Shown: positions 61,846 to 64,000 of the stretch, in pieces
How positions within the stretch are numbered: position 1 is the first letter of the stretch
How the letters are laid out: each line of letters starts with the position of its first letter
From: Stappia sp.
GTDB lineage: Bacteria; Pseudomonadota; Alphaproteobacteria; Rhizobiales; Stappiaceae
Direction: 5' to 3'
Length of the DNA stretch: 64,000 nt
Assembly: GCF_040110915.1 (NCBI RefSeq)
Contig: NZ_CP157793.1
Span: 570,939-634,938, forward strand
Notes under the pieces: model-generated
What the model was told of the DNA's origin: nothing
Databases searched by the model: none
Seen by the model: only the letters and a program-made list of their open reading frames with translations
Program-made: the position numbers and the translations under genes

Positions 61846-63138
61846 TCACCTGGACAACGGATCGGCAATCCAGCCGGTTGCGACCGGGGCGTCGTCGGCT
61901 GACGGGACGCGCTTGGCGCGGTCCAGGATGCGCCGCTTTGTCTCCCGGGCGCTTAGCTGCGGCTCTGCCTCCAGCAGTCGCGCGGCCATGGCGGCAACGC
62001 GCGGCACGGCAAAGCTGGAGCCCGAGGCCTGGCCCGTCCGGCCGAGATGATCGACGACCGCGATGCTTTCCCCGGGCAGCATGATGTCGACGGCGACACG
62101 TCCCCAGTTCGAGCCGCGGGCCAGCCGGCCCTCGGTGTCGGATGAGGTAACGGTCAGGACGGTGTCCAGATCGAGCGCCGCCGGATAGACCGGATCCCGG
62201 TCGATGTCGCGCCCGTCGTTGCCGGCGGAAACGATGGCGAGCATGTCGCGGCGGGAAAGAGCCCGCGCGAAGGTCTCCCAGTCGTCCGCGTTCCGACTGC
62301 CCAGCGGAAGCACGAGAATGCGCGCCCCGGCCCTGGCGGCGGCGTCGACGATATCGGCCATGCGCGTCATGTCCGGGCGGGGATACCGGAAGGGAATCAG
62401 GGCGACATTCGGCGCCTCGCGCACCAGAATCGAGGCGACCGCCGTGCCATGGCGCATCGGCAGAAAGGGCCCGCGTGCGGTATCGCCGTCATAGGGCCAT
62501 GGGTCCATGTCCCAGAAATCATAGCCAAGGGGCGTGCCGTCGGCGTCGCGCGCAAGGCCGTCTCGGAAGAGCGGCAGGTCGTAGGCGAGACCGGAATCGA
62601 CAAGCGCCACCCGCACGCCGCCGGGATCCCTGCCGTCCGGCCAGGGCGCCTGCAGCGTCTCGCTGCCGCCTATGGTCGTCAGATCGCTGTCGAGCAGATC
62701 GAGATGGCGCCACGCGGGACCTTCCGCTCTGATGGCGCGTCCCTGGCGGATGCGGCAGTCGCCATCCGCGATCGCAAAGAGCACCGGGACATCGCCGTCC
62801 GGACCGGCCGCATGGTAGGACACGGTGAAGCGGCGAAGGTGCTGGCCGGACTGCCAGCGCTCGATCTCCATCGCCCGCGCGCCCGGCAGCGCGAGGCGGA
62901 TGAGTGTCCGACGCGGCGCGGTCACGTTCGGCCGGTGGCGTTCCGCGCGCAGGCTGCTGCCGGGAAAGGCGGCCACGGCGCGGCGTCCGGTCAGCTCGGC
63001 GATGGGGCACAGGCGCTCGACGGCGAGACGAATGCGCTCGCGACCCTCCGCCCGCAGATCACCCTGTGCGGCGGGAGCCGCGATGCCCGCGCCAGCGATC
63101 AGACAGACCGCAAGAACCAGCCGTCCAAGACCGGGCAT
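61846..63138 (-). CDS. Secreted subtilisin-like serine protease (S8)
   Basis: The ATG (MPGLGRLVLAVCLIAGAGIA) has GAGGAGGG upstream and gives 430 residues; the longer frame is not used. A signal peptide is followed by a propeptide-like region of about 170 residues. The catalytic triad is complete: Asp in VRVALVDSGLAYD, His in MRHGTAVASIL and Ser in ASGSSFAVPRVAAMAARLLE, with the oxyanion Asn in IVSAGNDGRD. It is short for an S8 protease and has no C-terminal anchor, so it should be periplasmic or secreted. It lies between tRNA-Thr and the dienelactone hydrolase on the minus strand. Confidence 0.9.
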   Translation of the reverse strand: MPGLGRLVLAVCLIAGAGIAAPAAQGDLRAEGRERIRLAVERLCPIAELTGRRAVAAFPGSSLRAERHRPNVTAPRRTLIRLALPGARAMEIERWQSGQHLRRFTVSYHAAGPDGDVPVLFAIADGDCRIRQGRAIRAEGPAWRHLDLLDSDLTTIGGSETLQAPWPDGRDPGGVRVALVDSGLAYDLPLFRDGLARDADGTPLGYDFWDMDPWPYDGDTARGPFLPMRHGTAVASILVREAPNVALIPFRYPRPDMTRMADIVDAAARAGARILVLPLGSRNADDWETFARALSRRDMLAIVSAGNDGRDIDRDPVYPAALDLDTVLTVTSSDTEGRLARGSNWGRVAVDIMLPGESIAVVDHLGRTGQASGSSFAVPRVAAMAARLLEAEPQLSARETKRRILDRAKRVPSADDAPVATGWIADPLSR

Positions 63139-63286
63139 CCGACCCTCCTCACGATCCGGCCCCGCGACGGGCGGTCTGCGTCCGGCCCCTCGTGTCCGGT
63201 CCGCGGACGCGGGCGGGCCCGGGCAAAAGGCACGCACAGGGCCCGAGGGCGGTCAAGGCGACCGCCCGCGCCGTCTGGACCGGCCC

Positions 63287-64000
63287 TCAGAGGCGGTCGT
63301 TCAGGAAATCGGAGAAGGCGTCCCAGCTCGCCGTGTCGGCCCGCTCCTGATAGCGGTTGGAGCCGAACACCGTGAAGGCATGCGGCGCGCCGGAATAGAC
63401 CTCGATGGCATAGGGCGTGCCGGCGGTCTCGAGTTCCTTGGCGAGGGTCGCGACGTCGTCCATCGTGATCGAGGTGTCCGCGCCGCCGTGCAGGATGAGA
63501 AGAGGCGGTTCGTCGCCGGTCCAGGATTGCCCCTCGGGCGTCGACAAGCCTCCATGGAAACTCGCGAAGCCCGCCGCCTCGCCGGCCATGTCGCTGCGCG
63601 CCATTTCCAGCGCGACGGCCCCGCCGAAGCAATAGCCCATCACCACCATGTTCGTATCGCCCGCCTGCTCGCGTGCCTGGGCGACGCCGGCTTGAATGAG
63701 CGCGCGCATGCGCTCCCGGTCCTGATAGAGCGCGCCGGTCGCGGCCCGCCGGTGGTCGACCGTTTCCGTCGGCGTCGCATCGCCGAACATGTCGAGGGCG
63801 AAGGCGCTGTAGCCCATGTCGGCCAGCATGTCGGCACGGCGGCGCTCGTAGTCCGTCATGCCGTCCCAGTCGTGCACGATCAGCACGAGGCCGCGCGGGC
63901 TCTCGGCCGCCGCGAAATAGCCGGTGAAGGCCTCGCCATCGACGGTGTAGGACACGTCGGCCGCCACGGCGGGTGTCGCGGCGAGCATGCATGCAAAGAG
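63287..64000 (-). CDS. Dienelactone hydrolase family protein, exported, N-terminus cut by the window
   Basis: The frame is open to the right edge, and the visible start LFACMLAATPAVAAD is the end of a signal peptide, so the true start lies outside. The 233 residues after Met contain the DLH triad: Cys in VMGYCFGGAVALE, Asp in LHGGADTSITMDD and His in SGAPHAFTVFG. These hydrolases open dienelactone or similar ester rings; an exported form suggests a different substrate or envelope role. It is upstream of the subtilase gene on the same strand, with a gap of about 150 nt. Confidence 0.88.
   Translation of the reverse strand, partial: LFACMLAATPAVAADVSYTVDGEAFTGYFAAAESPRGLVLIVHDWDGMTDYERRRADMLADMGYSAFALDMFGDATPTETVDHRRAATGALYQDRERMRALIQAGVAQAREQAGDTNMVVMGYCFGGAVALEMARSDMAGEAAGFASFHGGLSTPEGQSWTGDEPPLLILHGGADTSITMDDVATLAKELETAGTPYAIEVYSGAPHAFTVFGSNRYQERADTASWDAFSDFLNDRL

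Overview
The window is high-GC DNA of a free-living alphaproteobacterium, probably in the Hyphomicrobiales (Rhizobiales) neighbourhood, for example a Stappiaceae-like marine lineage. The order is suggested by a fixLJ-fixK cascade with cbb3 oxidase operons, a PodJ-like polarity factor, a soluble FixL and a CrbS-type transporter-kinase. The family is a guess. Both edges cut genes: a META-domain protein on the left and a dienelactone hydrolase on the right.

Layout. 0-10.5 kb: fatty or branched-chain acyl-CoA oxidation (FadJ-like multifunctional protein, thiolase, two acyl-CoA dehydrogenases) with a MerR regulator. Matching operator-like palindromes lie before the regulator and before the first dehydrogenase. 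A DMT exporter, a cupin and an EAL c-di-GMP phosphodiesterase are interspersed. 10.7-17.8 kb: a 1490-residue PodJ-like protein, a TSUP transporter with its TIGR02186 partner, and a DUF3429 protein. 17.8-24.4 kb: the ligase-associated DNA repair cassette (PdeM, DEXH helicase, MBL exonuclease, ATP-dependent ligase) with an extra NTF2-like gene inside it. 24.4-29.4 kb: mixed enzymes (HCCA isomerase/DsbA-like protein, thioesterase, two hydrolases, YjbQ, proline iminopeptidase).

29.4-38.6 kb: an acetate-type module. A four-gene operon (DUF4212, SLC5 symporter, YggT, membrane protein) is divergent from a LuxR-type response regulator (CrbR-like). A cytochrome P460 and an SLC5-STAC-PAS-kinase-receiver hybrid (CrbS-like) follow. 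38.7-40.4 kb: mscL and an aminotransferase.

40.5-59.6 kb: the microaerobic region. It holds fixL-fixJ, a single-domain receiver, fixK, hemN, then FkbM and AbrB genes, ccoNOQP, a secreted amidohydrolase, ccoGHIS and a CheY-like receiver. FixK boxes precede hemN, ccoN, ccoG and ccoH. FixL senses O2 through its haem PAS, FixJ should switch on fixK, and FixK should drive cbb3 oxidase synthesis and maturation and anaerobic haem synthesis. 59.6-64 kb: an Rrf2 (NsrR-like) regulator divergent from a protoglobin across a very AT-rich spacer, a small basic protein, tRNA-Thr(GGT), a secreted subtilase and the truncated hydrolase.

I see no phage, insertion sequence, CRISPR array, rRNA or replication origin. 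Several long opposite-strand open frames are GC-rich shadows. No wholly new system is proven. The best candidates for new biology are the receiver between fixJ and fixK, a predicted leaderless FixK-driven hemN transcript, the NTF2-like gene in the repair cassette, and the Rrf2-protoglobin divergon.
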